Virus record (IMG/VR): IMGVR_UViG_3300042566_000762 | Location: 1-64,000 of that record | Direction: 5' to 3' (one strand) | From: a virus | Length of the DNA: 64,000 nucleotides | Shown here: positions 1 to 8,627 of the stretch, one piece after another | Layout: each line of letters opens with the position of its first letter | Numbering within the stretch: position 1 is the stretch's first letter | Made by a program: the position numbers and the translations under genes | The notes under the pieces: model-generated | Databases searched by the model: none | Told to the model about the DNA's origin: nothing | Seen by the model: only the letters and a program-made list of their open reading frames with translations

Positions 1-389
1 AATGCTCCAACTAATGACCACTCTTCAACGATATCACCAACTGGTCCTAACAATTGGAATGTAAGTTGCTTTTTGTAGAAAGCAGCGTATCCATCTCTAC
101 CCGTTAATGACTCATGTGATTGTCTAATCCACTCCATTACTTGTTGTGCACCAGACGGAACGATTGGGTCATATAGAGTGATATTGATATCATCCCAAGT
201 TGATTTACCTTTAATCTTTCTCTTTACATTGATATGGTCTAATTCAACCACTTCTGATGTGAAAGTTGGTCTACTTGCTGTTTTGATGATGTAAGATTCG
301 ATACCATCCACTGTCATAATAAATCTATTCTGAAGTTTTGGTTCAAACTCTTTGTAAAACATCTTGTCAAATCCTAATATTGTTGGCAT
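1..389 (-). CDS. 19: tail tube protein gp19-like (3' part beyond window)
   Basis: Translation from the ATG at 387-389 gives an open frame of 129 codons running off the left edge, starting MPTILGFDKMFYKEFEPKLQ and including IKGKSTWDDINITLYDPIVP and VMEWIRQSHESLTGRDGYA. This matches the T4 gp19 / phage T4-like tail tube family, which stacks as hexameric rings inside the sheath and docks on the baseplate. It lies directly downstream of the sheath gene, the conserved gp18-gp19 order. There is no Shine-Dalgarno sequence; the leader is A/T-rich. The C-terminal part is not in the window. Confidence 0.85.
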   Translation of the reverse strand, partial: MPTILGFDKMFYKEFEPKLQNRFIMTVDGIESYIIKTASRPTFTSEVVELDHINVKRKIKGKSTWDDINITLYDPIVPSGAQQVMEWIRQSHESLTGRDGYAAFYKKQLTFQLLGPVGDIVEEWSLVGA

Positions 390-415
390 CTTCGTTTATA
401 TTTTTGTTGTTCTAT

Positions 416-423
416 TATAAATA
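416..423. promoter_or_regulatory. TATAAATA octamer (reads on + strand), candidate late-gene element
   Basis: The octamer lies in the sheath-tube gap, 27 bases upstream of the tube ATG. On the coding strand it reads TATTTATA. See the finding on the recurrent octamer. Confidence 0.3.
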
Positions 424-436
424 TTTGTTTTTAAAA

Positions 437-2710
437 TTATCCGTTAAAACTTGCACCTGTTGGTAAGATGTTGAAATCAATTTGAATAAATTCCGCTGTC
501 TTAGTTGGTTGTAAGTAGATAGCTCCTTTAAGAATGTTTCTATCTATTACATCAGGTGTGTTGTTTGACTCATCCATTATAACTCTGAATGCGTATAGAC
601 CTTGTCTACTTTGAATTGAGTTTAAATAAGGATTAACAATGTTTAAAAACTTAGTTCTTGTCTCTGCTGAGTTTTGTTCGAATACTAAGTATCTACTTGA
701 TGATGCAATATACTTTCTAACAGTTAATAACAATCTTCTTACGTTAATTCTATCCAATGCAGATGGTTTATCTTGTAAAGTCTTTTGACCGAATACTACG
801 ATACCTTGACCTGGGAATTGAACGATTGGATTTACTTTATTTTCGTATAATGTATCTTTTTCAGCTTGTGATAATCTATCCAATACTGCAACTGCTCCTG
901 TCAAACCACCTCTATTCAAACCTGCTGGTGCGAACCATTCTCCTGCTACGTTGTCGTTTGCTGCGAATACACCTGGTAATAATACTGATGGTGGAACTGT
1001 GATTAATTTGTTTGTATTGATGTCGATAGTCTTAATCCATGGGTAGTAAACTGCTGCGTAGTTAGAATCAACTGACTGAGCTTGTGTTACTGTTGCTGAT
1101 AATGATGTGTTTGCGTTACCTGCGTCTGCGATAAAGAATGCGTCACTTCTTTCTTCAACCATATCTAAAATAGATGTGAATACTGAAGAGTGGTCTGCTC
1201 TTGTAACACCAGGTGCTACAATCATATTGATATCATACTCATCTGTATTTGATAAAGCTGCAATCATTTTATTGTATGCTACTGAACCAGATGATGTTGG
1301 AGTTGATAAGTTAAAACCTTGAGTATTACCTGCAGTGATGTCAGAACCTTTATAGATTGGAGTTGTTGGGTTTAAACCATCAAAACCTTCTTGGAATGCT
1401 ACAATGAATTGTCTTTTTGCAACATCGGTTGAAACTGAACCAGTCAATTCTAAACTATCAGTTACATCCAAAGAATAAACTGCGTTAGAACCTGTTAATG
1501 CTCCTGTTGGGATTGGTTTGATATAAATTGCGTTATCCGTATTACCATCCAAATCAATACCACCATATTGTGTAGCAGTTGCAGTTACAAAACTTACTGC
1601 TGGAATTTGTGCTGATAAAGTTGCATTTGCTAAAACAGGTAATTTGTATGCAGCGTGTCCATAAGGAACTGCTTGTACCGGAATACCTTCAGGTGCAACA
1701 TAGTCTGCATCATTACTATTCCAAACTCTAATATATTTTGAATTAACTACCCAATCACCATGCTCTGTAATTTTACCTTCAGAGTTGATTGTTCTACTTC
1801 TATCACCAATTACTCTTGAGATATAGTTAGGAGAATTAGGGTCTAAATTCACATTGTTATATGTTTCTAAAATTGTTTTCTTTTTGTTTGTGTCAGAATA
1901 TCCTCTAACAACTACTGAGAATGTACCATAATCAGTTCCACTTACCGAACCAGCTGGTTTAATATTTGAGATACCGATTTTGATTTTGCTATTAGCTGCG
2001 TTACCTGCACCTAATGTAACAAATCTTAATACATTAAATCTTTGACCTGAAATCAATTGAGATTTGATTATTGGAGTCAAAGCTTCTTGTGCATCAAATG
2101 TGAATGGTTGGTCATCCAAAACATTAACTGATGCTGATGTGTTAGCTGTAAATGCTATACTATGATTTTGGAAAAATCCATATACATATGCACCTTTACT
2201 TCCCAATGGAGATGTACCGAATGTAGATTCGATATCATTTACATCTTCTGGGTCAAGTGATGTACTTCCTGTAAATGAAGTAGAACCTGTAATAAAGATA
2301 CTGAAATCACCATTACTTGCCGTTTGATATGTAGAACCACTCAATCCAGTTGTTAATACATTTTTATCAGTAGGGAAAAGAATACCAACCGATGCACTTA
2401 CTGCTCCAGATGTTGCAGTTAATAATAAAGGATTTTGTGCAGTATATCCACCAATACCTGCTACTCTTGCAATCGTTGCAGTTCCAGCTTCTCTTAAATA
2501 AGATTGAACTGCTAAAGGAGTATAATATGTGTCATCTACTACACCATACAATGTTTCAAATTCAGCTTGTGAATTTACAATTGTTGGTACTAATGGGCCT
2601 TCTTTGAAAGGGCCGATGAATGCTGCTCCTATTTCTCCAACCCCTTGTTGTAAGAATGAAAGGTCATTTTCTCTTGTGAAAACGCCTGGTGATACTAATT
2701 TTTCTGCCAT
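437..2710 (-). CDS. 18: contractile tail sheath protein gp18-like
   Basis: This 757-residue protein starts KLVSPGVFTRENDLSF and continues AAFIGPFKEGP, the N-terminal signature of T4-like tail sheath proteins. The C-terminal conserved sheath domain is clear: INVRRLLLTVRKYIASSSRY, a YAFRVIMDESNNTPDVIDRN segment and a final FIQIDFNILPTGASF strand. Sheath subunits assemble around the tube and contract to drive it through the host envelope. T4 gp18 has 659 residues, so this one is somewhat longer, with variable inserted domains roughly at residues 90-450. The upstream region is A/T-rich without a Shine-Dalgarno sequence. The tube gene follows directly. Confidence 0.95.
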   Translation of the reverse strand: MAEKLVSPGVFTRENDLSFLQQGVGEIGAAFIGPFKEGPLVPTIVNSQAEFETLYGVVDDTYYTPLAVQSYLREAGTATIARVAGIGGYTAQNPLLLTATSGAVSASVGILFPTDKNVLTTGLSGSTYQTASNGDFSIFITGSTSFTGSTSLDPEDVNDIESTFGTSPLGSKGAYVYGFFQNHSIAFTANTSASVNVLDDQPFTFDAQEALTPIIKSQLISGQRFNVLRFVTLGAGNAANSKIKIGISNIKPAGSVSGTDYGTFSVVVRGYSDTNKKKTILETYNNVNLDPNSPNYISRVIGDRSRTINSEGKITEHGDWVVNSKYIRVWNSNDADYVAPEGIPVQAVPYGHAAYKLPVLANATLSAQIPAVSFVTATATQYGGIDLDGNTDNAIYIKPIPTGALTGSNAVYSLDVTDSLELTGSVSTDVAKRQFIVAFQEGFDGLNPTTPIYKGSDITAGNTQGFNLSTPTSSGSVAYNKMIAALSNTDEYDINMIVAPGVTRADHSSVFTSILDMVEERSDAFFIADAGNANTSLSATVTQAQSVDSNYAAVYYPWIKTIDINTNKLITVPPSVLLPGVFAANDNVAGEWFAPAGLNRGGLTGAVAVLDRLSQAEKDTLYENKVNPIVQFPGQGIVVFGQKTLQDKPSALDRINVRRLLLTVRKYIASSSRYLVFEQNSAETRTKFLNIVNPYLNSIQSRQGLYAFRVIMDESNNTPDVIDRNILKGAIYLQPTKTAEFIQIDFNILPTGASFNG

Positions 2711-2744
2711 TTTATATACTAATTTTAAATTTATTAATTCTCAA

Positions 2745-2752
2745 TATAAATA
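2745..2752. promoter_or_regulatory. TATAAATA octamer, candidate late-gene element
   Basis: It lies 35 bases upstream of the sheath ATG and reads TATTTATA on the coding strand. Confidence 0.3.
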
Positions 2753-2764
2753 TAATATTTTAAT

Positions 2765-2848
2765 TCAAAACCACAAATTATCCAAAGCTTTTCCATAATT
2801 GCAAGGAACGTTAAATGAATCTCCAATTACAAATAATCTCTTTACCAT
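2765..2848 (-). pseudogene. N-terminal remnant of an SGNH/GDSL-like protein
   Basis: A 27-codon frame encodes MVKRLFVIGDSFNVPCNYGK and then stops. The VIGDSF segment is the SGNH block I, also seen at the N-termini of the SGNH-like proteins at 61922-62713 (ICGDSFNIG) and 62706-63587. Nothing else of the domain follows, so this looks like a leftover of a deleted gene in the gap between the sulfotransferase-like gene and the sheath gene. A functional micro-protein cannot be excluded. Confidence 0.45.
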
Positions 2849-2875
2849 AATTAGTGGTGGTGTCAAATCCGTTTA

Positions 2876-3538
2876 TTAATTTTCTTTAGTAATTTTTTTA
2901 AGTTGTTCGACTTCCACTTTCAAATCCATTACCTTACACAACATTTCCAAACGAGAATCTTCCAAATTTGAATACGCTTCCCAATCCTTTTCACTATATT
3001 GTGATTTAATCATCGATTTAAGCCACTTTTCTTCTTCACTAATTAAACTTTCCAATCGAATGGTATGTTCGGGTGATAGTAAACTTAGAGCGGATTCTAC
3101 ACTATCCCATCTTGCAGGTAAAGAAAAATTGTACATATTTGAAGTCCATTCTAATTCCCCTGCAGATGGGGTAAGTTCTGAAAGAGCACGTAGTTTGTGA
3201 AATCTAAAACGGGTTTTCTCCCATATATCATATAATTCTTTATATAAGTATGGATACCAGTGTGTACAAATACCTGATTTCATTTCAGTTATAATACTCA
3301 ATATATCTGTAAAATGGTCTAATGCCCATTCAGTTTTTATTGCCGAATGAAAATGTTCTCTAACGGGTCTCCATATAAAGGTAGTTCCACTATGTATATT
3401 TTTTTGTAAATCATTGGTATCAAATGAAAATGTGGATACGCGTTTCTCTACATCCAATTTCTCTAACCAACGAGTTCCACATTTATACGGAGCAATGATA
3501 TCTAATCCGGATTTGAATATATAACGCTTAAATCCCAT
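2876..3538 (-). CDS. sulfotransferase-like protein
   Basis: This 220-residue protein carries IAPYKCGTRWLE near residues 15-26, which fits the P-loop-like 5'-phosphosulfate-binding loop of PAPS-dependent sulfotransferases. It also has TFIWRPVREHFHSAIKTEW near residues 53-71, which fits the 3'-phosphate-binding strand-helix containing Arg and Ser. The C-terminal 40 residues look like a short coiled coil ending in Lys-rich sequence. It lies between the Hint-containing fibre and the sheath, so its target could be a virion or host surface glycan (inference). Similarity is motif-level only. A second, unrelated-looking sulfotransferase lies at 54660-55259. Confidence 0.55.
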   Translation of the reverse strand: MGFKRYIFKSGLDIIAPYKCGTRWLEKLDVEKRVSTFSFDTNDLQKNIHSGTTFIWRPVREHFHSAIKTEWALDHFTDILSIITEMKSGICTHWYPYLYKELYDIWEKTRFRFHKLRALSELTPSAGELEWTSNMYNFSLPARWDSVESALSLLSPEHTIRLESLISEEEKWLKSMIKSQYSEKDWEAYSNLEDSRLEMLCKVMDLKVEVEQLKKITKEN

Positions 3539-3566
3539 ATAGTTATTTGTTTATTAGATTTAATTT

Positions 3567-3597
3567 ATAATTTATATCAATGTTTGATATAAATTAT
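3567..3597. repeat. perfect AT-rich inverted repeat after a fibre gene
   Basis: Arms 3567-3580 and 3584-3597 are complementary over 14 bp around a 3-base loop, and the structure overlaps the stop codon of the gene at 3594-5369. It could form a hairpin in the transcript of either strand. No U-run follows on the coding strand, so it is a poor intrinsic terminator; an RNA-end stabiliser or processing site is possible. Confidence 0.5.
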
Positions 3598-5369
3598 TTT
3601 CCAAATCTACCTCTCATATTATTATAGATATTTGAAACTTCCGTTCCACTCAAAGCTCTTGTATAATATAATAATGCTGCCATTCTTATTCCTGGTGAAC
3701 CAGTTGTACTAATATTGGCGCTTGTTGCTGTTACCGATTGAAAATCACTTAAGTTCATTGCTACGGTAGCCACTAATGTACCATCTCTATAAACATTACC
3801 GGCCGGTTGCATTCCGGAAGCAGTAACTATTGAAAAAGCATACATATTCCAACTAGTACTAATATTAGAAAGTACGTCATTAGGTGCGTATCTAGATGGT
3901 GCACCAGGACTACGAACTTGTAATGTTGCACTATTTGCACTTGAATTGTACCACCTTACTGAAAAAGTTCTACCACTAGTGCTATCTGAAACACTAAAAA
4001 TATTTGAAAAAGCTGAAGCTTGTCCGTATTGCCACCAAACTACTGCCGCTCCTCCATTGTCAGTTAAATTAAAATTCGATATTCCAACTCCTGTTCCAGG
4101 TGCATTAACATCATTTTTCGCTGCAACATTTGCGGTTGAACCTGCAAATGTTAAGTGTTTAGGTGTAGTATTTGTAAATGTTGGATATGTTGAACCCTCA
4201 CCACTGAATTGTCCGGGTAAATATGGTTTAACATTAAATCCGGTAGCTCTTCCTGTTAAATCATGCCAAACCAATGAGTTTGCACCAGCGTATGATTGTG
4301 TTTTTTCAGCATCCAAATAACAGGCTAAGTTTGCAGATGGTATTGCTCCAACCGTATTACTACCTTTATTATGTGATACAAATCCATTCGATAAATATGT
4401 GTGTGCTACATCTACTGTAATTGTTGCAATTTCTAATGTTTCGTTTTTAGTTTCAATATTAACAACTTCGATTTCTTCCATTTCAAAAGTTGTCTTATTA
4501 TATTTAATCAATTTGTCACCAATAGTGATATCTTCTGCTCTTACAAATTGATAAGTAGAGGTTTCATTATCAAAAATAAATAATGGATGTGCTTTTGTAC
4601 ATTTTAATAAATCATCATTGATAGAAATATACGAATCAACAAATGAGTAATAAACATTAGTAATCTCTGCATCTACTACTTCTCCAGAAGAACCTGTTTG
4701 ATACCACCAATACCAATCTTCAGTATCGTTTTCTGGTAACCATTCAGGCATATCAGTTGGGACATATGTTTTAATCATATCACCAATATATAAATCTTCA
4801 GCCGATACTTCATTACCATCGGATAATAAAATTAAAGTGTTTATATCAACACAAAGTGAATCGGAATTTATTGAGTTATACGAATCAACATTATAAATTT
4901 GTTTTGAATAGACTCTGTTAAAACCATCTTGATTTGATGACCAACCACCATCATTATATGAAACTGCTAATAAGTATGGGTCGTTTCCACCATATACACC
5001 ATTTGAAATACTTGTAACTCCAATTTTAGTGGTTGCTGCCTTAATACCATCGTTGCCACTTGCATTTGTTCCAAATGTTATAGCTCCATTGTTAGGGCTA
5101 AGACTGAATGCATAGTTATTACTAACATCTTTAACTTTATTATTAAATAATGTACCAGCATCGGTAAATGAAAATACTACGTTTTCGGTGGTATTTTCTA
5201 CAATATATGTAAATGGTAATGTTGCAGATGCAGAATCAAATGAGAATCCACTAAATGATATGTTTGAACCTCCTCCGGCCAAACCACTAATTGAAACTGC
5301 CTGTGTAGTTCTGCTCGAACCACTCACAGCTCTATATAATTCACCTAATCTTTTGTTAAATAATGCCAT
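3594..5369 (-). CDS. tail fibre/adhesin with internal Hint (intein-like) domain and C-terminal LamG-like domain
   Basis: The 591-residue protein has three parts. Residues 1-172 are Ser/Thr/Gly-rich beta sequence. Residues 173-334 form a Hint domain, from Cys173 (CVDINTLILLSDG) through a TxxH block (CTKAHPLF, Thr258/His261) to a terminal VSHN at 331-334. Residues from about 345 form a concanavalin A/LamG-like domain ending RALSGTEVSNIYNNMRGRFG, the same ending seen in the fibres at 16313, 17700 and 29680. The residue after HN is Lys, not Cys/Ser/Thr, so standard splicing is unlikely; cleavage as in bacterial intein-like domains is plausible. It is transcribed after the glycosyltransferase gene. 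Host-receptor binding is inferred from the locus. Confidence 0.75.
   Translation of the reverse strand: MALFNKRLGELYRAVSGSSRTTQAVSISGLAGGGSNISFSGFSFDSASATLPFTYIVENTTENVVFSFTDAGTLFNNKVKDVSNNYAFSLSPNNGAITFGTNASGNDGIKAATTKIGVTSISNGVYGGNDPYLLAVSYNDGGWSSNQDGFNRVYSKQIYNVDSYNSINSDSLCVDINTLILLSDGNEVSAEDLYIGDMIKTYVPTDMPEWLPENDTEDWYWWYQTGSSGEVVDAEITNVYYSFVDSYISINDDLLKCTKAHPLFIFDNETSTYQFVRAEDITIGDKLIKYNKTTFEMEEIEVVNIETKNETLEIATITVDVAHTYLSNGFVSHNKGSNTVGAIPSANLACYLDAEKTQSYAGANSLVWHDLTGRATGFNVKPYLPGQFSGEGSTYPTFTNTTPKHLTFAGSTANVAAKNDVNAPGTGVGISNFNLTDNGGAAVVWWQYGQASAFSNIFSVSDSTSGRTFSVRWYNSSANSATLQVRSPGAPSRYAPNDVLSNISTSWNMYAFSIVTASGMQPAGNVYRDGTLVATVAMNLSDFQSVTATSANISTTGSPGIRMAALLYYTRALSGTEVSNIYNNMRGRFGK
4368..4853 (-). 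other. Hint/intein-like domain coding segment
   Basis: The segment encodes about 162 residues starting with Cys and ending in His-Asn, with a central TxxH motif and no room for a homing endonuclease. Flanking residues are SDSL upstream and KGSNTVG downstream. The Lys at +1 places it with bacterial intein-like (BIL, type A-like) domains rather than canonical inteins. Confidence 0.75.
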
Positions 5370-5380
5370 ATTTTTTGTTT

Positions 5381-6385
5381 TTAACTATTATAAATATCTA
5401 ATAAATCTTTTACCCATTTATTTCGATTTGTAAATATCATCATTTCTGATTTTAATTTTTCAAACCATTGTTTTTTTGTTTCGTAATCCGTATTTTTTAT
5501 TTCTTTTACTATATTTTCAAATTCCGTTTTACTTTCTGCTCTATATGGGTATTCCCATTCTTTCATCCAATCTTTACTCAATATGGGTAGTTTTCCATAA
5601 TCAACCGCTTGAAATATTGAATATCCAAATGGTTCATAATTAAAACAACTATGTGAAATTCCCCAATCTAAACGATAAAACCAATCTAATTTATTATATT
5701 CAAACATATATCGTTTAGCTCGTTTAAAATTCACCCCATATCCTTTCTCCCATATATTATTCAAAACTTTTAAAGTTGTAAATAAATAACATTCTATATT
5801 TTCTAAATACCAAACTCTCTTTCTTGTTTCGGTTCTTGATGCAAATCCTACTTTTACACTTTCACTTAATTCTAAATTATGTTCAAAATCATAATAATTG
5901 GGAATATCTATAAAATCATAATTAGCATGGGTTGGTGTTTTAAACAAACCAATCCAAATTCTTTTTTTAACTGTTTTGATTATAGTATTTTCCCATTCTG
6001 TATCTGCACCATAATGTTGAACTCCCGGTGAGTCAGAAAACATACCGGCTTTCATAGACATATCTATTGAATTATGCATGACATAACTCTCTATTCTATC
6101 TAAATTTCTTAGAATGGCTGAATTTGGGTGATAATGTCCGTGTAGTATGTGAATTCGCCGAGCATTATCTATAAGTTCATCGAACTTTTCATTATCATCT
6201 ACTTGCCAATAAATTTCAAGGGGGAAGTTATCCCCCTCAAAATCATCGGGTTTCTTTCTATGTATAAGTAGGATAGGTTTTACTTTTAAGTGAGGAACAA
6301 CATACTTTACGAAGTTATTCACCCAAACATCACTACCAGCACCTACTTTATTTCCAAAACCTGTTGTATAATATACATCATACAT
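5381..6385 (-). CDS. GT-B fold glycosyltransferase-like protein
   Basis: The 334-residue protein contains SHSCFNYEPFGYSIFQAVDY near residues 245-265, which resembles the EPFG..xxEA donor-binding motif of family-4-type glycosyltransferases, followed by GKLPILS. The N-terminus (YYTTGFGNKVGAGSDVWVNN) fits the start of a GT-B Rossmann domain, and VGFASRTETRK lies where the second domain usually begins. Such enzymes transfer sugars from nucleotide-sugar donors. The gene is packed between two fibre genes (2 bases from the upstream stop), so glycosylation of a fibre or of host surface glycans is a reasonable inference. Donor and acceptor are unknown. Confidence 0.6.
   Translation of the reverse strand: MYDVYYTTGFGNKVGAGSDVWVNNFVKYVVPHLKVKPILLIHRKKPDDFEGDNFPLEIYWQVDDNEKFDELIDNARRIHILHGHYHPNSAILRNLDRIESYVMHNSIDMSMKAGMFSDSPGVQHYGADTEWENTIIKTVKKRIWIGLFKTPTHANYDFIDIPNYYDFEHNLELSESVKVGFASRTETRKRVWYLENIECYLFTTLKVLNNIWEKGYGVNFKRAKRYMFEYNKLDWFYRLDWGISHSCFNYEPFGYSIFQAVDYGKLPILSKDWMKEWEYPYRAESKTEFENIVKEIKNTDYETKKQWFEKLKSEMMIFTNRNKWVKDLLDIYNS
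5389..5396. promoter_or_regulatory. TATAAATA octamer, candidate late-gene element
   Basis: It lies 20 bases upstream of the Hint-fibre ATG, inside the 3' end of the glycosyltransferase gene. Confidence 0.25.
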
Positions 6386-6387
6386 TC

Positions 6388-8568
6388 TTATAAGCTATTG
6401 TTCTTCTTTAGATTTTCAATTTCTAAAGTTAAATTGTGTATTTGTGTTTGTTGTTCTTTAATACCTTCAATCAATAATGCAACTAATTTGTCATATTTAA
6501 CTGCCTTATATCCATTGTCTCTGTCTTGAACTAATTGTGGTAATACTGCTTCAACTTCTTGTGCAATTACACCCACATCATTTCCTTCGTATCCATGTAC
6601 ATCTTTTAAATCTGCTTTCCAATCATAAGTGTTACCACTAATCTTAGAAATCTTATCCAATGCATTTTCGATTGGTTTGATATTTTCTTTCAAACGAACA
6701 TCCGAAGTTGAGAATGCCACAATATCATTTGCTGCGTCTATTCTACCAGATGTTCCACTTGCAGCCATACCAACACCAATAGATGCGAATCTTACGTTAT
6801 CAGATGTTGCTACTGCTTGTCCGATTGAAATTGTTACTGTACCTGTTGCACTATCTCTACTTACACCCGTTCCTGCTGTAATTGAAGTTACACCTGTATT
6901 TGCAATAGTTACACCGGTTGAACCATTATAAGATGTTCCACTTAATCCAGTACCAATTGTCAAAGTTGCTAAGTTAGAACCCAATGTAATACCACTAATT
7001 GTTTTAGAACCAGAAACAACAGTTTCCGCATCTAATCTCGTTTTAATACCGGTTGACCAGTTTGTAGTTGCAGTTGCGTTTATTTGAGATGAACCACTTA
7101 CTACACCATTTGTAGCATTTATTATACCATTATATGATGTTGCAGTTGATGAACCTGTTAAAATAAATGAACCACTAATTTGAACTGAACCAGTAAATTC
7201 ATGTGTATCATTACCAAAATCACCAAATCTATTAGAACCAGATGTAAATATAACTGATGCTGTTTCGTTGACAACTGTTAAATTTGTAATAGTTAAATCC
7301 GTAATGGTAGTTCCACTTAATTGTGATGAACCTGATATTACACCAATTGGTAATAATGGAGTTACTTGTGAAGAACCACTAATTGTTCCTGCTGGTAAAT
7401 TTGCTATTGTTTGAGCAGAACCCGAAACTACACCATTAGTTGCGTTAATTATACCATTGAATGAATTTGCGGTTGCTGACCCTGATATAGTCGTTGATGC
7501 GTTAATATTTAATGTTCTGCTATCATTTGCCATATTACCATTCATAAATGGTTGTGACTGATAATCACCATTGCTTACATACAATTTATAACTTTCCGTA
7601 GTATCTGAACTAGGGCCTGCATTTGCACCTAATAAAAGGTTGTTTGTACTATTACCTGTTAAATATGCACCTGCGGAATATCCTAATGCTGTACTTTTAG
7701 TAGGGGTATCATTAGAATTAACACTACCTAATAATGCATTACCACCAATTGCAGTATTGTAAATACCATCATTCAAATAAGTACCCGCATTAGTTCCTAA
7801 AAATACGTTCTGACTCACATTTGAACCAGTCATAGTAAATGCAGTACCATATCCTATTGCAATATTTTGACTATTACTACCACTTATACCATATCCAGCT
7901 TGGTCACCAACGGCTATATTGGACTGACCTGTTGTTAATCTATACAATGAAGCTCTACCAAGACCCACGTTACCTACACCACTTGTCAAAGATGGCATTA
8001 TATCAATACCTAAAACAACGTTTTGGTCAGGACTAGTTCCTCTTCTACCAACTTCGAATTTACCAGCGTTTAGATATGAACCATCTCCAATTTGTATATT
8101 TGCTTGAGAGTATAAACCATTAGGGAAAGTTTGAGAACCATCTGCATTAGTAGATAGTGTTGAAAGCACCGAACCATTATTTACAACTTTAATTGAACCG
8201 GTTGAAATATAAAGGTCTCTCCAAACTTTAGATGTAGAACCTAAGTCAAATGCATTTGTTACTGATGGTAGTAATGATGAACTTAATGCAGCAGTCATAT
8301 TTACTGTATCGGATGTATTATCACCGATTGTAATGTTACCACCTAATGTTAAATTACCATCAATTTTTGCGTTTCCTGTAATGTCTAATGATGAACCTGA
8401 AATGCCAGCGAATGAACCCTGACTTCCTGTTCCGGATGCACCCAATGTGATATCTCCTGTTAATCCACCAATTTGTAATGTCCCTAAGTCTGTATTTACA
8501 TAAGGTTCTCCGAATGCCAACGAACCGGATTTTTGTGCGTTCGTACCACGTCTAAATTTAAGTCCCAT
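6388..8568 (-). CDS. tail fibre with YadA-like head repeats and S74 chaperone
   Basis: This 726-residue fibre starts LKFRRGTNAQKSGSLAFGEP, the adaptor type (RRG...GE.YVN) shared by several neighbours. At residues ~200-325 are degenerate repeats such as NIAIGYGTA, NTAIGGNAL, STALGYSAG and NLLLGANAG, typical of trimeric YadA-like head beta-rolls. SGSSQ-type linkers follow. The last ~100 residues are a peptidase S74 intramolecular chaperone: STSDVRLKENI carries the Ser/Lys dyad (spacing five), then DVGVIAQEVEAVLPQLV and a C-terminal coiled coil. S74 domains trimerise the fibre and cut themselves off. The gene with which it shares most of its C-terminus is at 8628-13052. Confidence 0.85.
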   Translation of the reverse strand: MGLKFRRGTNAQKSGSLAFGEPYVNTDLGTLQIGGLTGDITLGASGTGSQGSFAGISGSSLDITGNAKIDGNLTLGGNITIGDNTSDTVNMTAALSSSLLPSVTNAFDLGSTSKVWRDLYISTGSIKVVNNGSVLSTLSTNADGSQTFPNGLYSQANIQIGDGSYLNAGKFEVGRRGTSPDQNVVLGIDIMPSLTSGVGNVGLGRASLYRLTTGQSNIAVGDQAGYGISGSNSQNIAIGYGTAFTMTGSNVSQNVFLGTNAGTYLNDGIYNTAIGGNALLGSVNSNDTPTKSTALGYSAGAYLTGNSTNNLLLGANAGPSSDTTESYKLYVSNGDYQSQPFMNGNMANDSRTLNINASTTISGSATANSFNGIINATNGVVSGSAQTIANLPAGTISGSSQVTPLLPIGVISGSSQLSGTTITDLTITNLTVVNETASVIFTSGSNRFGDFGNDTHEFTGSVQISGSFILTGSSTATSYNGIINATNGVVSGSSQINATATTNWSTGIKTRLDAETVVSGSKTISGITLGSNLATLTIGTGLSGTSYNGSTGVTIANTGVTSITAGTGVSRDSATGTVTISIGQAVATSDNVRFASIGVGMAASGTSGRIDAANDIVAFSTSDVRLKENIKPIENALDKISKISGNTYDWKADLKDVHGYEGNDVGVIAQEVEAVLPQLVQDRDNGYKAVKYDKLVALLIEGIKEQQTQIHNLTLEIENLKKNNSL

Positions 8569-8618
8569 TTTAGTTTACTCTTTTTTTTAGTTAAAGTATA
8601 AGAAATTCCTTATACCTT

Positions 8619-8626
8619 TATAAATA
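8619..8626. promoter_or_regulatory. TATAAATA octamer, candidate late-gene element
   Basis: It lies 51 bases upstream of the ATG of the S74 fibre at 6388-8568 and just after the stop codon of the preceding gene. A short 7-bp inverted repeat (GTATAAG/CTTATAC) lies next to it at about 8595-8615. Confidence 0.3.
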
Positions 8627-8627
8627 T

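Noticed and set aside
3946-4320. Plus-strand open frames over the fibre and structural genes
   Set aside because: They are antisense shadows of well-supported minus-strand genes; their composition mirrors the opposite strand and they show no domain.
4368-4853. Canonical self-splicing intein
   Set aside because: The +1 residue is Lys and no homing endonuclease is present, so I call it a Hint/bacterial intein-like domain instead.
8594-8623. Intrinsic terminator between the two S74 fibres
   Set aside because: The 7-bp stem is not followed by a T-run on the coding strand, so termination is not supported.
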